Assembly (NCBI GenBank): GCA_023101885.1
Contig: JALPQD010000124.1
Span: 5,309,101 to 5,373,100 of the forward strand
DNA from: Typhlomys cinereus
Taxonomy: Eukaryota; Chordata; Mammalia; Rodentia; Platacanthomyidae
Reading direction: 5' to 3'
DNA length: 64,000 nucleotides
Of this stretch, positions 46,895 to 57,379 are shown piece by piece (the stretch's first letter is position 1; each line of letters starts with the position of its first letter). Both the position numbers and the translations under genes were made by a program. A model generated the notes under the pieces. It was not told the DNA's origin and did no database searches. It was given only the letters and a program-made list of their open reading frames with translations.

Positions 46895-47570
46895 GGATCC
46901 TCCAGTCCATTCTGTTCACTGGCTTCCATTCTCACCCAGTTGCGGTTGCTATGTTGCCTTTACTTCTGGATCTAAATGATGATGGGTGACGGGCTTGAGA
47001 ACTTAGCTGAGATTTTGGCAGCAGGGCCCTCTCTTTAGAAGCCGAGACTCGGGAGTCAGATGGGCACTTAGTTCTGCTCTTTTACAGAGAATCTAGTTAG
47101 AGAAAAAGAACTAAAACTGAGACCTTGGACTTCACCTTCTCAGTTGCATGGATACACATCATCTCTGCACATCCATCCTTTCCTGACAGGTGTTTACTGC
47201 CTTGGCCCAAGTTGTATTTTAATACTCTCAGCCAACTCTTTGACATCCCTAAGGCAGTCCTAGAAGGGAAAAAAAGCAGCCAGGGGCAGTGGAGAATGTG
47301 AGACGGACTCTTGAAAGTGAAGCTAGTTCTGCTAAACGGAACGTCACTGTATGGATCACACTTGTGAGTGACTATATAGGAAGCACTGGAATTCCAAATG
47401 GATGCCGTTGTAGAAAAATAAAATGGCCATTTGCTCACACCTGAGTTGGAACCTGTGAACACTGGAACCAGGGCATGAATGGGCCACAGTGGTGAGGGTG
47501 AGCTCAGGATTGTCACTCTTACTTGATATGGACAGAAAAAGTCTGCAAGAATTAGAAGAATGATGTTGGC
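46895..47570. other. Unique sequence, no gene seen
   Basis: A - strand frame (47097-47516) is open, but no acceptor/donor pair was convincing. Confidence 0.4.
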
Positions 47571-47574
47571 TTTT

Positions 47575-47790
47575 TTTTATGTATTCTTTGTAAAAATTTA
47601 TCTTTATTCTTTTAGGGATTTGTCCATGAACACAATGAATCTGTATCATTTTCACCCTTTATAGCCCAGTCCTGATACCCTACTTTTTCCCATTACAATG
47701 TTTCTTCTTCTCCAAGAGTCTCCCCCATGTTTTCACAGCCCTCTGTGTATGTGATCTACTAAATCCCATCTGGGCTGCTATCAATGGCAT
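47575..47790 (-). repeat. L1 LINE 3' end fragment
   Basis: 'catgaacacaatgaatctgtatcattttcaccctttatagccc' resembles the antisense of rodent L1 3'UTRs. Confidence 0.55.
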
Positions 47791-47869
47791 GTGTCAGAGT
47801 GCCATTCTAATCTTTTTCATTGCCAATATGTCTCATGCTTCCTTTAAGAACAAATTTGTTATTTTCTTT

Positions 47870-47935
47870 ATTTGTGGTATTGGGGGCAGAAGCCATATTT
47901 TACCATTGAGCTGCACCCAACTCTATTTTCATTTG
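47870..47935 (-). repeat. ID-type SINE fragment
   Basis: 'attgggggcagaagccatattttaccattgagctgcaccc' is decayed reverse ID. Confidence 0.5.
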
Positions 47936-48102
47936 AGACAGTCATCTCTTACTTTCTGCCACTCTGGTGCCATCCCTGGAGGATGGATGCTTCTTTATAA
48001 CTGTACCTAGAGCTGAGTCATTGCTCTTAGCAGCTTTCTTAATTCTTTCTACAGTTTGCTATGGCCCCCTTTGCATTTTTGGGTTTTATTGGTATTAAGG
48101 AT

Positions 48103-48200
48103 CTATCTGGCCAGGACATGACCAACTGTGAATATGCAAAGAAAATCATGTCCAATATGCACGAGACCCTGGGTTCTATTCCCAGTTCTATTCTATTCAA
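48103..48200 (+). repeat. ID-type SINE fragment
   Basis: 'tccaatatgcacgagaccctgggttctattccca' is the ID B-box side; its A-rich tail continues into the purine tract. Confidence 0.5.
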
Positions 48201-48208
48201 TTGTATTC

Positions 48209-48366
48209 CCAATAACGAAAGAAAGAAAGAGAGAAAGAAAGAAAGAAAGAAAGAGAGTAAAAGAAAGAAAGAAAAGAGAGAAAGAGTGAAAAAGAAAAAA
48301 GGAAGGAAGGAAGGAAGGAAGGAAGGAAGGAAGGAAGGAAGGAAGGAAGGAAGGAAGGAAGGAAGA
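48209..48366 (+). repeat. (GAAA)n-(GGAA)n purine tract
   Basis: About 155 bases of nearly pure purine, with GAAA units followed by about 15 GGAA units. Confidence 0.95.
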
Positions 48367-48605
48367 ACAGAGACCACTAATTTACATCATGTTCTACAGT
48401 GAACTTGGGGATAGTTTTGGGAAATGTTTTAAGACTTGGCAAAGCAAGACAATAAGATATGATCAAGAAGGAAGTTTCATTCCCTGTAATAGATGTGGGA
48501 AGCCACAGATGAGTAAGACTCAGGGCGGGGTGAAACACCATGAGATATTCTTGATAGATTTTGTGAGTGTTTCAGGGCAACGGTGAGGAAGACATTGCAG
48601 TATGG

Positions 48606-48610
48606 ATGTG

Positions 48611-48660
<50 letters not shown>
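48606..48660. repeat. (TG)n microsatellite
   Basis: About 25 TG units with two variants. Confidence 0.95.
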
Positions 48661-48661
<1 letters not shown>

Positions 48662-48834
48662 GGGACACCTCTTTGAAAGTCTCCTGAATTAAGTTCTGAA
48701 AGGGAAGTTGGGCAGGCAGTGGAAAATACGCTCCTAGACGTGGCAAAGAAACCAGAAGGTTAGATATGAAACTTTATTTTAAGTTCCAAGCTTCATGCAG
48801 TGAAGGCAAATGGGGGAAATCTGAGGTGCTCTTT

Positions 48835-48835
<1 letters not shown>

Positions 48836-48868
<33 letters not shown>
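48836..48868 (-). repeat. Poly(T) run
   Basis: 31 or more consecutive T, possibly a poly(A) tail on the - strand. Confidence 0.9.
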
Positions 48869-48869
<1 letters not shown>

Positions 48870-48872
<3 letters not shown>

Positions 48873-49300
48873 AAGGACACACCTTTTCAAGAGCTAAAAA
48901 TAAACCCGAGAGCAGGATTCTCAGTTTCATCATATATAAAAATCCCCTTGATATCACTAAAAACACAACAATTTAGACCTCATGTTTTCAATTGGTGCCA
49001 GCTGTGGGTGGCGCTAGGCATTATCAAGCCCAGTGTGTGAGGGGAGCCAACCCTGCTGATCCAAGGTGCTGTATTCCTATGCATTCACTTGTGATATCAG
49101 CTGCCAAAGCAGAGAGTCCACACCCACACAGTTTGTCTAGGTGTTTGTGGCCCACACTGAGGCACCACGTGGGTGAGAGCATGGCCAGCTTGGCATATAC
49201 CACTGAGAGAAGATACCACTGGAAGCCCCGTGTGGCAACACAGAAGAGGGTCCAGCGCTGACTTGTGCTGCTGCCCTAGCAACCTTCTTGTATAGCCCAT
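48870..49300. other. Unique sequence, no gene seen
   Basis: No recognised gene; it could be the left part of an LTR ending at the CCAAT cluster. Confidence 0.35.
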
Positions 49301-49309
49301 GACAGAGTG

Positions 49310-49392
49310 CTTAGACCAATCTCAGTTATTTGGCCAATCACAGCCTTTCACTTTGGACCAATCATGGCCTTACTCCCATTTAAAGTAATGAT
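49310..49392 (+). promoter_or_regulatory. Triple CCAAT-box cluster with TATA-like ATTTAAA
   Basis: CCAAT occurs at 49316, 49334 and 49358 on one strand, spaced 18 and 24. It is followed by CCCATTTAAAG at about 49376-49386. The arrangement suggests a promoter or retroviral-type LTR U3. No downstream exon is recognised. Confidence 0.4.
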
Positions 49393-49399
49393 CCTGTGC

Positions 49400-50777
49400 T
49401 CTGACCAAGGTGGAATGGTTAGTGGAGGCTTGGGATTGCAAATCCAATAGGCTCCAAACAGCCTTGGCTGAGATTCTACCTTCCTGAGTCAGGGCCAATG
49501 GCCCCAGTCTTTTGCATGATTGAGTCAAGGTGCCTGTGGAACACTCAGGAGCCTGATGCTACCTTAAGGAGGGTCTGAGCTGGCTGACAGTCCTTTTGCT
49601 CAAAGCAGCTCAGGCAGCAAGAGAGAGTTCGGTAGTTGCTAATTACACAGTCAAATTGCCCCATCCCATTTGCTTATTAACAGGAAATGAGCATCTGAAG
49701 GCAGCTTACAATAGAAGTGTAAAGAACTGTTGACATTGGCAGCGACTTAATGTTTTTAGCAATTCTTAACACCTGGGTGGTGCCCAGGGAGGACTCATCC
49801 CTTTCATCTGCTCACAGGGAGTCTCCAGACCAGGCAGCAGCTTCCTGAATGCCCAGCTGAGTGGAACCAGCCCTGAGAGCAGGGATGCAGAGACAGACAC
49901 CCCTCCTCCCTGGGGACAGCTGGGCCCATTAGTCTGAAGCTAGCTATGCAGACTCAGTTACTGCAGCCCCAAGGGCAGGGGGAGACCGCCCAGGGACCCC
50001 TTTCCTGGCTATGGCTCCTTGCCCTGCATGTACCTGAGGTCCTCTTCCTCGGGCCCTGGCCCCTCTCCATACCTGCTCCTCTGGCATGCCTCTGGTTCCT
50101 GATGCCTTAATTTGTTTCCTCTGCCTGGTCCTCACTGCCTTCAGGGAACTTACAGCCCCTGCTATTGTTATTAACCTTGTTTGAGAATCTGCTCCTGATT
50201 AATAAGTGCCAAGGAGCTGCTAAGTCCCACCTGCTGGTGCGGAGGAAGAAAAGAAAGCCCTGGGAAGCTTGCATCAGTGTGGGGATTCTGGGGTGTGAGA
50301 GCTCATGGGTGCACATTTTATGGGATGGGAATGTGTGGGATGTGAGTGTTGAAAGACTTAGTGTCAAATAACAATGCCAGGTCATATGTAAAAAAATCAA
50401 CTGAACCCATGATTCTCAACCATCAGCCCAAGAAGTCACCCCCTTGCCTATAGCAGCCTGTTGGGGAGACAGCCACCATAAACCCAAGATGCCACAAGTC
50501 AGGTCACGCTCTGACAGTGTGCCTCATTTTCATCTCTGATTCTGAAGAAGCCAAGCAGACTGCTGACTCGGCACTGGAACCAACCATCTGAACTTGCTGC
50601 AGTTTCTGAGATCAGCAACCTGCCATGGTACCTTCCCTTGGATGCACTGGGAAACTTTTCTAGTGATGGCCTGCATTAAGGTCTCTGCTAAAGGCGGGAC
50701 CAGCTCCCTTGCTAGACTGACTGCATGTTCTCATCTTTTCATTGTTTCCAGTATGCAGAATGTATGGAAAGGGAGAG

Positions 50778-50778
<1 letters not shown>
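49400..50778. other. Unique sequence, no gene seen
   Basis: 49944-50135 and 50107-50400 are open on the - strand, without splice support. Confidence 0.4.

Positions 50779-50779
<1 letters not shown>

Positions 50780-50826
<47 letters not shown>
50780..50826. repeat. (TG)n microsatellite
   Basis: A perfect TG run. Confidence 0.95.
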
Positions 50827-50827
<1 letters not shown>

Positions 50828-51115
50828 ACACACACCTCTGTACGTGTGAGATTGGATGTACACGAGTATATGAATGTCAATGTGTGAAGGTATTGTATTC
50901 ATGAGCATGTATGAATGTGTGTGTTCACTGTTGTGTGTATATATGCATGAACATGTATAAGTGTGTGTGCACCACTGTTTGTGTGTGTGAGGTTATATGT
51001 GCATGAGTATATATATACACCACTATGTGAAGGCATGTGTTCATGAGCATGTATGCATGAGTATGTGTATCAATCACTGTGTGTATGTGTACGTGCACAC
51101 ACATATATATGGTAC
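50828..51115 (+). repeat. Imperfect TG-rich minisatellite
   Basis: Degenerate repeats of a 'catgagcatgtatgaatgtgtgtgttcactgt'-like unit: 'atgtgaaggcatgtgttcatgagcatgtatgcatgagtatgtg' at 51025 versus 50881. Confidence 0.7.
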
Positions 51116-51234
51116 AGTTTGTGCAGAAAGGAACTGTGCAGAGAGAGAAGACACTCAGAGAGATTTGTGCTTTTGGATTGGCATCGTTTTGATACAGGAT
51201 CGCTCTCCTGGGGTCTGTATGTGTCCAGGTTCTT

Positions 51235-51640
51235 GTGTTTGGGAGTCAAAGGTTGAAACCAGAACACACATAGATGATTAAGGCAGAGTTTATTAGAGGA
51301 GAAAAAGAATGGAACTCACAGATGATAATCTCTGAGGGGTAAGAGAGCCCTGGAGAACTCATCGACTCTAGGCACAGAATCCATGAGAGGCAAGGAACTG
51401 GAAAAGATCTCACAGATTCCAGATGTGGAGTGCCATGAGGGGCAAGGGAGCCAAAGCAGGGTCAGGTATATTTATACACTTAGGCAAGCCCTGGGTGTGG
51501 GGAGTGGGGAGAGGAATGGCTTTTCCTCATTGGCTAGCTCTGGTTTCTGTAAGCCTTATTGGAGCTTTCGGTCCTCTACATCTCATTGGTCTGTTCATAT
51601 TGGGGCCAAATCCAGTTGATCCTGTGCCCACCTCATCGTA
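51235..51640 (-). mobile_element. Solo LTR of an endogenous retrovirus
   Basis: On the - strand the promoter layout is complete. CCAAT boxes (as ATTGG on +, four between 51529 and 51602) are followed by TATAAATA (about 51468-51475) and, about 180 bases on, AATAAA (51287-51292). No gag, pol or env sequence flanks it. Outer edges and family are not determined. Confidence 0.6.
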
Positions 51641-51644
51641 GAGT

Positions 51645-53958
51645 TAGCTATCATGAAGAACTAATCTCTATAACCTTCATGAACAGAGGACTGGGGGAAG
51701 TTAGCGAAGTGTGTGTTCCTTCAGGGAAATCCCAGCAGTGGGGGATGACCTTCCAAGACCATCAGAGACTGTGCCAGCAAGGCTGCTCTAACCTTGTCCT
51801 TTATGGTCCATGGAGCTGGGGTCCAGATGGAAGACAGAGGGAGGAAAGTGGGTGTGGTCATCACTGCGCAGATGGCTGTAAACACTAGACCGCTCTATGT
51901 GAGGTAACACGTCTCCTGGAACTAGAGCCCACAGCTGGTGTGTCTCTCTGAGCTTGGGAACTTGGTACAGTCTCAAAGCATCTCCTAGACACCAGCCCCT
52001 CTTTTACTGCTGCAAAGTCACCTGCAGGAACCTGTTGGCCTGTCATTCAGGAAGATGTCTGCCTCAGTGTAGGGGCTTGGGCCTCAACTTCCTGCTCAGA
52101 GTGTGTCAAAATTTAATCCGGGGCCCTCGCAGCCATAAATCAAAATTAATGGTTGGTGAAATGAGAACAAACAGAGGCAACTAGCCCTTTCCTTCCTTGC
52201 AGTCCCTGCTGGATTTTAACCCCTAGTGGATGGTTCACTGGAGTGTTACCACTTTCTGATCAATGATGATAATTTTTTTCTCCTTAAGATCAGCTTTATC
52301 ATACTGAAGGTTTTAGTGCACACAGAGATCAGAGGAAAGTGTCATGCAGCACTGGGGGTCTCTGCAGTCTTGTTTTCTACTTCTCATCATCTTAACAGAT
52401 TTACCCTCAGAAGCAACACAAAGCCCACTCTTGGAAACTGAACACTGTGTGTTCATACACAGGTGCTCATTGGGGGGGACTGTACAAGATGCTCTGTGGT
52501 CCAGTCCCTGAATGCAAACATCACCCTAGTGAGCTGTGGTTTTAGAATGGACTCGGCTCACAGTTCCAAATCTGCCAAATGCATGTTTCTGGCCCGTGAA
52601 TCCAGACAGAATGGGAATAGCACAATGAAATCCAGAACTTTCAAGTCCTGGGTCTCCTCTCTTACACATGTACGCAGCTGCTGGAGAAATGTTGCTGCCC
52701 AAATTGAGCACTACAGGGTTTTGGAGCCTGTGGCCTATTGAGGGTTTGCTTGGGATCATTCTCTGTTGTTTCCCAATCCATCACCCAGTTTTGAGTGCAT
52801 TTATTATTTTCCTCAGCTGCCTCCCGAAGCTCACAAGCAGCGATTCTCAGGGAGTTGATTTAATTGCCCTCTTTGAAACATGAAAATGTATACTGTAAGT
52901 CCAAGAACTAACTCACCAACTTATTTCTTGTAGACAAGAACTGAGATAAACATTTCAAAGCAGCAGTGTGCTCAACAAAAGTGCCTGGCTATATCTGGAG
53001 CTGAGGAATTCCAGTCCCTGTCTCCCAGAGAACAGATGGAAAGGATGGTAGGTTCAAAGACTACAGGTGTCTGACCACTGCTTCACCTCTTGTTTCTCTT
53101 CTTTCTGTCTCTAGGCACCTGTAATCAGAAAGAGGTCCTAACTAAGCAAGAGGTCCAAACTGCAAGGAAACCCCCAAACATCACACCCTCTCCAGTAAAC
53201 AAAAGATATCCCGCCCCCAGTATTGTTTTCTTTAGTTAGTTCTTTACCAACCTTACTCTAACCCCATTCAGAGGAGTTCTGCTGGTTAGGAACCTCCCTG
53301 GAGTCTATTGTCATGCAAGAAGAAAGGCAGCTAGGGTCCACACCCCCCTTCATCTGCATATTCCGATTTGCAAAGGATTCTTTGGAAATAACATTTCTCC
53401 TGAAAGGCGGGTATTACCTTCAGATGTGGGTGTAGGTCCCTTAAACCCAGGTGAGACTCTTGGGAGGAGACGATGGAGGTTTGAGGCTAGAGGATGGCCC
53501 TGGGTGGCTAAACACAGTAGGGAGGCAGATTTCTGAACTCCGGGTCTGTTCAGTCCAACACGACCACCACCAACAGCATGGAGTCCTTCAGAGTTACTAA
53601 GTAAAAAAAATTAAATAAATTCACTTTTCCCGAGATTCAGTCAAGTGCACAGTAGTAGCTCATGTATGTGACTGATGGCTACTGCCCAGGTCAGCGCAGT
53701 TTTGCCCCCTTTTCTGTCAGCTGCAGAGTTCGGGGTAGCGTTGGCCAGGGATCTTCACAGCTCTAAAAAGTCACCCTGGGAACCAGCAAGTCAGAGCGCA
53801 CGGGGTCCAGGACTCCAGGTTCGCATGAACATCTGAGCCATCGGGGCAGTTCCTAAAGGTGTGGAAGGTCGAGGACTCCAAAGATCTGGGGAGGTGCTAA
53901 CTGAATCAGTGCTGGGTGAGCAACTTCTCTTTTGCAATCGTTGCTCGTCTGACAGGCT
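51645..53958. other. Repeat-poor sequence upstream of the CpG promoter
   Basis: No SINE or gene recognised. It may hold distal regulatory elements of the gene at 54107. Confidence 0.4.
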
Positions 53959-53959
53959 C

Positions 53960-54106
53960 CTGCATAGTTACATCACTTCCTAAAAAACAGGCAAACACCT
54001 CTCCTTCAAGTGAGCAGCAACCCAAACGCGCAGGAAACAGGAAATGTGCGCGTCGGAGGTTGGCCGGAGCGCCGCAGCATCCTGACGAGCAGGCCGGCCA
54101 GCTGAC
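53960..54106 (+). promoter_or_regulatory. CpG-rich promoter / 5'UTR of the + strand gene
   Basis: CpG dinucleotides are rare across the window but become frequent from about 54020 to 54260, forming a small CpG island around the exon at 54107. No TATA box is evident. ETS-type cores are visible: CACTTCCT at 53974-53981 and a double GGAA (AGGAAACAGGAAATG) at 54032-54046. ETS pairs are common in leukocyte and endothelial promoters, so tissue bias is a guess only. The start codon has G at -3, a reasonable Kozak context. The transcription start site cannot be placed from sequence alone. Confidence 0.55.
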
Positions 54107-54170
54107 ATGACCGAGCCGCGCGCTGTCCTCGTCTTGGCCCTAGGACTCAAGCTCGGCCACGCCGCCCAGG
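54107..54170 (+). CDS. First coding exon (signal peptide) of an unidentified secreted or membrane protein; partial
   Basis: The ATG at 54107 opens a 21-codon frame with a short N-terminal stretch (MTEPRA), a hydrophobic core (VLVLALGLKLG) and small residues near the end (HAAQ). That is the n-, h- and c-region plan of a cleavable signal peptide, so the product should enter the secretory pathway. The frame ends at a good donor, CAGG|GTAAGC (54171), leaving one base of the next codon: a phase 1 intron, typical of genes whose next exon encodes an extracellular domain (Ig, sushi, FN3, TNFR and similar). The exon sits in the window's only CpG-rich patch, which supports a real promoter/first-exon unit. 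I could not match the peptide to a known gene; signal peptides diverge fast. The next exon is not recognised downstream, so the gene runs past 64000 or its second exon was missed. A non-coding CpG island with a chance ATG is the alternative. Confidence 0.6.
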
Positions 54171-56210
54171 GTAAGCGATCGCCCGCGGGAAGGAGGCTCC
54201 CGAAGCCCGTGCGTGCAGTGGCGACGGGGCTCTGCGCGCGGGGGTCACGCCCAGAAAGCTACTCCTTTCGGTGAAACTTAAGAGAAAATTAGCACTGACT
54301 TGGGGAGAGTTTGGGGTGGAGGGCGGATCGTGCTGCTTCCGCTGGGTCGTGGGTCTCTCGCTTCATGCAAACCTCTGTCAGTCTTCGCCCTCCAGGATGA
54401 GTGGATCTCTGTAATTTGCCAGTTTTATTGGGTTTATTAAGAAAGTCATAAACTTTTTTGACCGTTTAGGGAAAAGAACGTTCCAGTCTGCCAAAAGTGA
54501 GCAATAGCGATTTCACTTTAAAAACTGAGAAAAATTCTTAGAAAAGCTGGAGTATGGAAATTTACTACTGGAAAGCATGCTAAAGAAAAAAAAAAAACAA
54601 CAAAAATGTAAACAGGAAATCAACGCAGCAGTTACCAAGCGTCCACTCTAATATTGAGAACGGTCTGCTTTCTTTCAACAAGTGTGGTGGTGGCTATCTC
54701 CTTGGCTATCTGTGGTTACCAAGGATGGTTTACTTGAAAGGTTAATGATTGTAGGCATTTAAAGCTATTGGAAAAGACAAAATATTAAATTTCAGTGTTT
54801 CAGCTGAAAGCTGTAATTGAATTGTTCTCTTGACAGTTGCTACAACAAGCAATGCTCAGCCCCCCTTGCCTTTTAAGGTTTTATTGACTTGCCTTCTGTA
54901 AATAAAACTTGCTGTCCATGGTTTCTGTGGATGGATCCTGCCTGTCTCAGTGCACGGTGGTATTTAAAGTAGAAAGTTCTCAACAGTTCTTTAGATAGAA
55001 TGGGGTGGAGGGGCAACAGGCATCACAGATGTGATAGCTTCTACCAATTCTCTCTCTCTCTGTCTCTTTCTCCCTCCCCTTCTCTCTTCTTCTCTCCTCT
55101 TCTTTCCTCTCCACATGATGTTCCCTCAGGCATATGAAGTACAAAGCAAAGGAAGGATGTGTGATGGGAACTGAGATGTGTTTGGGAATCCGTGGTTGTT
55201 TTAATCTTTGGAACCGGAAGGGACCTTGAAGCAGCCTTGGACACCTGCAGGGAAATCCTTTGACTCTGAAAACTTTGTGAGAGTTCAGCATACATTAGCA
55301 ACTCAATAGTTGTTAACGGATTAAAAGAAAAATCTCTGGAGAGAATCTCTAAAAAAGGTGGTGCTCCCACGGGTAGTATGGAAAGTCAGAAGAATCTGAG
55401 AGAACAGCTGCATTGAGTGGCTTGTGGAGTCTCCATAATTACTCTGCTTCCTGGACTTTCTAGATTCCCGATGTCTAAAAGAAAAAAAAAATCCACTTGC
55501 AGAAAGCAGTTTGATATAACCCCCTTTGACATTAATCAAGGGGACGACTACTCCAAATTAAAACTTAACTTTTAAATTAATTAATTGATACACATCCCTT
55601 TGAGCTACTGGTGCTGAAGACTTTGGATATGAGTTAGATCATAATCGTTACACTTACGTGTCCTTTCAGTCCTTTCAGAAATATCTGGAGATGTTTGGTA
55701 GAAGGATCTGATCTGCTGGATGGTCTGCCAGACTCTCCCTTGCTAGCATATTCTGAGGTCTACTTCCAAGTGAAACCCTTCTTGACAATGAACAGGCAAG
55801 ATCATACCCACAGTTGCAGATGACCAGTCTCTTTCCCTTTAGTCAGCATCTCTTCTTACAGACAGTGTGACATGGGGGGTCACAGCCATCCCAAGTGAAG
55901 TTATCCAGTGGGAAGTCACCAGGAGACAAGGAAAATGCTCTCCCGGGATTCTGACCAAACAGGTGATCATAGTTTGTAAAGCTCTGGACCGACACGTGGA
56001 AGCCAGCGTAGGATCCTCGGAAAGGTGGAACTGAGGTGACACTCTGCTGAGGCACAAGAGTGACCCACTTGCACTCCTTATCCTTTGCGCTGTCCATGTT
56101 GCTCCAATGCTGTCCAGAAACGAGACATCATTTTCCCAGGCATCTCACACAAGCAGAGCCAAAGGGCAGAAGGGTGCAAAAAGAAAGTAGTGAGCCTTTT
56201 AAAATTTATT
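54171..56210 (+). other. Putative intron 1, proximal part
   Basis: This follows the donor at 54171. It is mostly unique sequence, with a CT-rich run at 55045-55110 and one coding-like block on the opposite strand (55860-56109, listed separately). The first 100 bases still belong to the CpG-rich patch. No acceptor followed by a frame compatible with exon 1 was convincing here. Confidence 0.4.
55860..56109 (-). CDS. Candidate internal coding exon, unknown protein
   Basis: Read on the - strand, an acceptor with a pyrimidine-rich run (TGTCTCGTTTCTGGACAG, AG at 56111-56110) is followed by an open frame of 83 codons plus one base, ending at a strong donor GTAAGA (55859-55854). The exon would be 250 nt, phase 0 in and phase 1 out. 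Codon choice is coding-like: many GTG/GTC, CTG, AAG, GAC, AAC and TTC codons, and several CpGs outside any island. The peptide has Cys, Trp and Pro spread through it, for example KECKWVTLVPQ near the start and FTWDGCDPPCH at the end, with one N-glycosylation-type NFT. That suggests an extracellular, disulfide-bonded region. I do not recognise the family. It lies inside the putative intron of the + strand gene, so it would belong to an overlapping antisense gene or be an exon-derived fossil. A chance frame is possible. Confidence 0.4.
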
Positions 56211-56214
56211 TTAA

Positions 56215-56245
56215 AGTATTTATTTATTTAAGAGAGAGAGAAAGA
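56215..56245 (+). repeat. AT/GA-rich tract
   Basis: ATTT repeats followed by GAGAGA, adjoining the next SINE. Confidence 0.6.
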
Positions 56246-56247
56246 GG

Positions 56248-56405
56248 GTCTGGAGAGATGACTCAGGGGTTAAGACTCTGCCTAGTAAACAGAAGATCCT
56301 GAGTTCAAATCCCAGGTCCCGTGCAAATGCCAGGCAGAAACGGAGACAGCCTGCACTTCTGGCCCTGGCCCTCTAACACACATACACAAAATAAATAAAT
56401 AGTTA
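56248..56405 (+). repeat. B2-type SINE (subfamily B), shortened
   Basis: Head 'gtctggagagatgactcaggg' and body start 'aaatgccaggcagaaacgg', with an internal deletion before the 'ctctaacacacatacacaaaataaat' tail. Confidence 0.85.
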
Positions 56406-56429
56406 TTTAAAAAGATATCTATTTAAAAA

Positions 56430-56550
56430 AAAAAAAAGAGAGAGAGAAAGAGAGAGAGAGATGCACCACGTGGGCTTCCAGGCGTTGAATTAAGGTCTCC
56501 AGGTTTGCAAGTAGGCACCTTACCCACTGAGCTATCTCATCACCCCTTTA
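56430..56550 (-). repeat. A/GA-rich run and older B2/B3 SINE fragment
   Basis: 'ccacgtgggcttccaggcgttgaattaaggtctccaggtttgcaagtaggcaccttacccactgagctatctcatc' is a reverse B2/B3 head. Confidence 0.75.
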
Positions 56551-56554
56551 GCTG

Positions 56555-56740
56555 TTTTACAAGAGTAGGAACTACATCATTCTTCATGAACTTTGAGAAG
56601 AAAAGACTAGAAGAAAATATTGGTTGTATAAGTGAGGTCATGCTTTCTGATGCTGTACAACTTTTTCTTCCTTAAATATGCCTGTCTTTTTCTATTTCCT
56701 GAGCCTACTCCTAATATTAACAATGATAGTGAACATAGAG
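56555..56740 (+). other. Intronic unique sequence
   Basis: No recognised feature. Confidence 0.35.
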
Positions 56741-56744
56741 AGTG

Positions 56745-56900
56745 CTTAGAAATAGTAAGTTGTTCTAAACAATACTTGTATTTATTTGCTCATTTCATTC
56801 TCCGGGCAATTTTATGAGGTGGGCACTGTTATCTGTATTTTACCTAAGAGGAAATTCAGGCACTGGAGGCTCAGGGCCTTGTTAAAGCTACAATAACTTA
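56745..56900 (+). repeat. MIR SINE
   Basis: 'gctcatttcattctccgggcaattttatgaggtgggcactgttatc' and 'ttacctaagaggaaattcaggcactggaggctcag' match MIR. Confidence 0.9.
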
Positions 56901-56904
56901 TTGA

Positions 56905-57375
56905 CTTCACCTAAGACTCGTCTTCCATCCTCTAGCCATCTACCACAATACCTTGGGGCTTTCTAGTTCTGCCAAGCTCTGGGTTGAGTTTGGGGTTTAG
57001 AAAACTATGGCTCTGGCACCTATCTTGCCTATAAGGCATGTCACACTATTATTGACTCGACTTCGTGATGCCTGTTTATCAATAAAGCATCATAGCTGCT
57101 TATATCGTCCGAGGCTGCCCACAGAGAAAGGAATGGTGAGAGTCAAGCTAAACCTGAGCTCCCAGGAGGGAAGTAGGAAACGGAGGTAGATGCAGAGCTG
57201 GGTCAGCAAAGGTGAGGATTAGCATGGTTAAGACCAGAAGCAGGAAAAGCGCAGCTTGAAAATGTACTAGGTGAGAGAGAGGCTTTAGGATGTGTAATTG
57301 GAGTTAGAACTGCTTATGTCAGATCCTAGGAGAACACTGCTGAGAAGTGACCCCAAGACCAATACTCTTACACGA
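56905..57375 (+). other. Intronic unique sequence
   Basis: No recognised feature. Confidence 0.35.
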
Positions 57376-57379
57376 TAAT

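Noticed and set aside
53916..54110. 64-codon frame whose stop overlaps the exon 1 ATG (ATGA)
   Set aside because: It opens with GTG rather than ATG, so a translated upstream frame is unlikely in a mammal.
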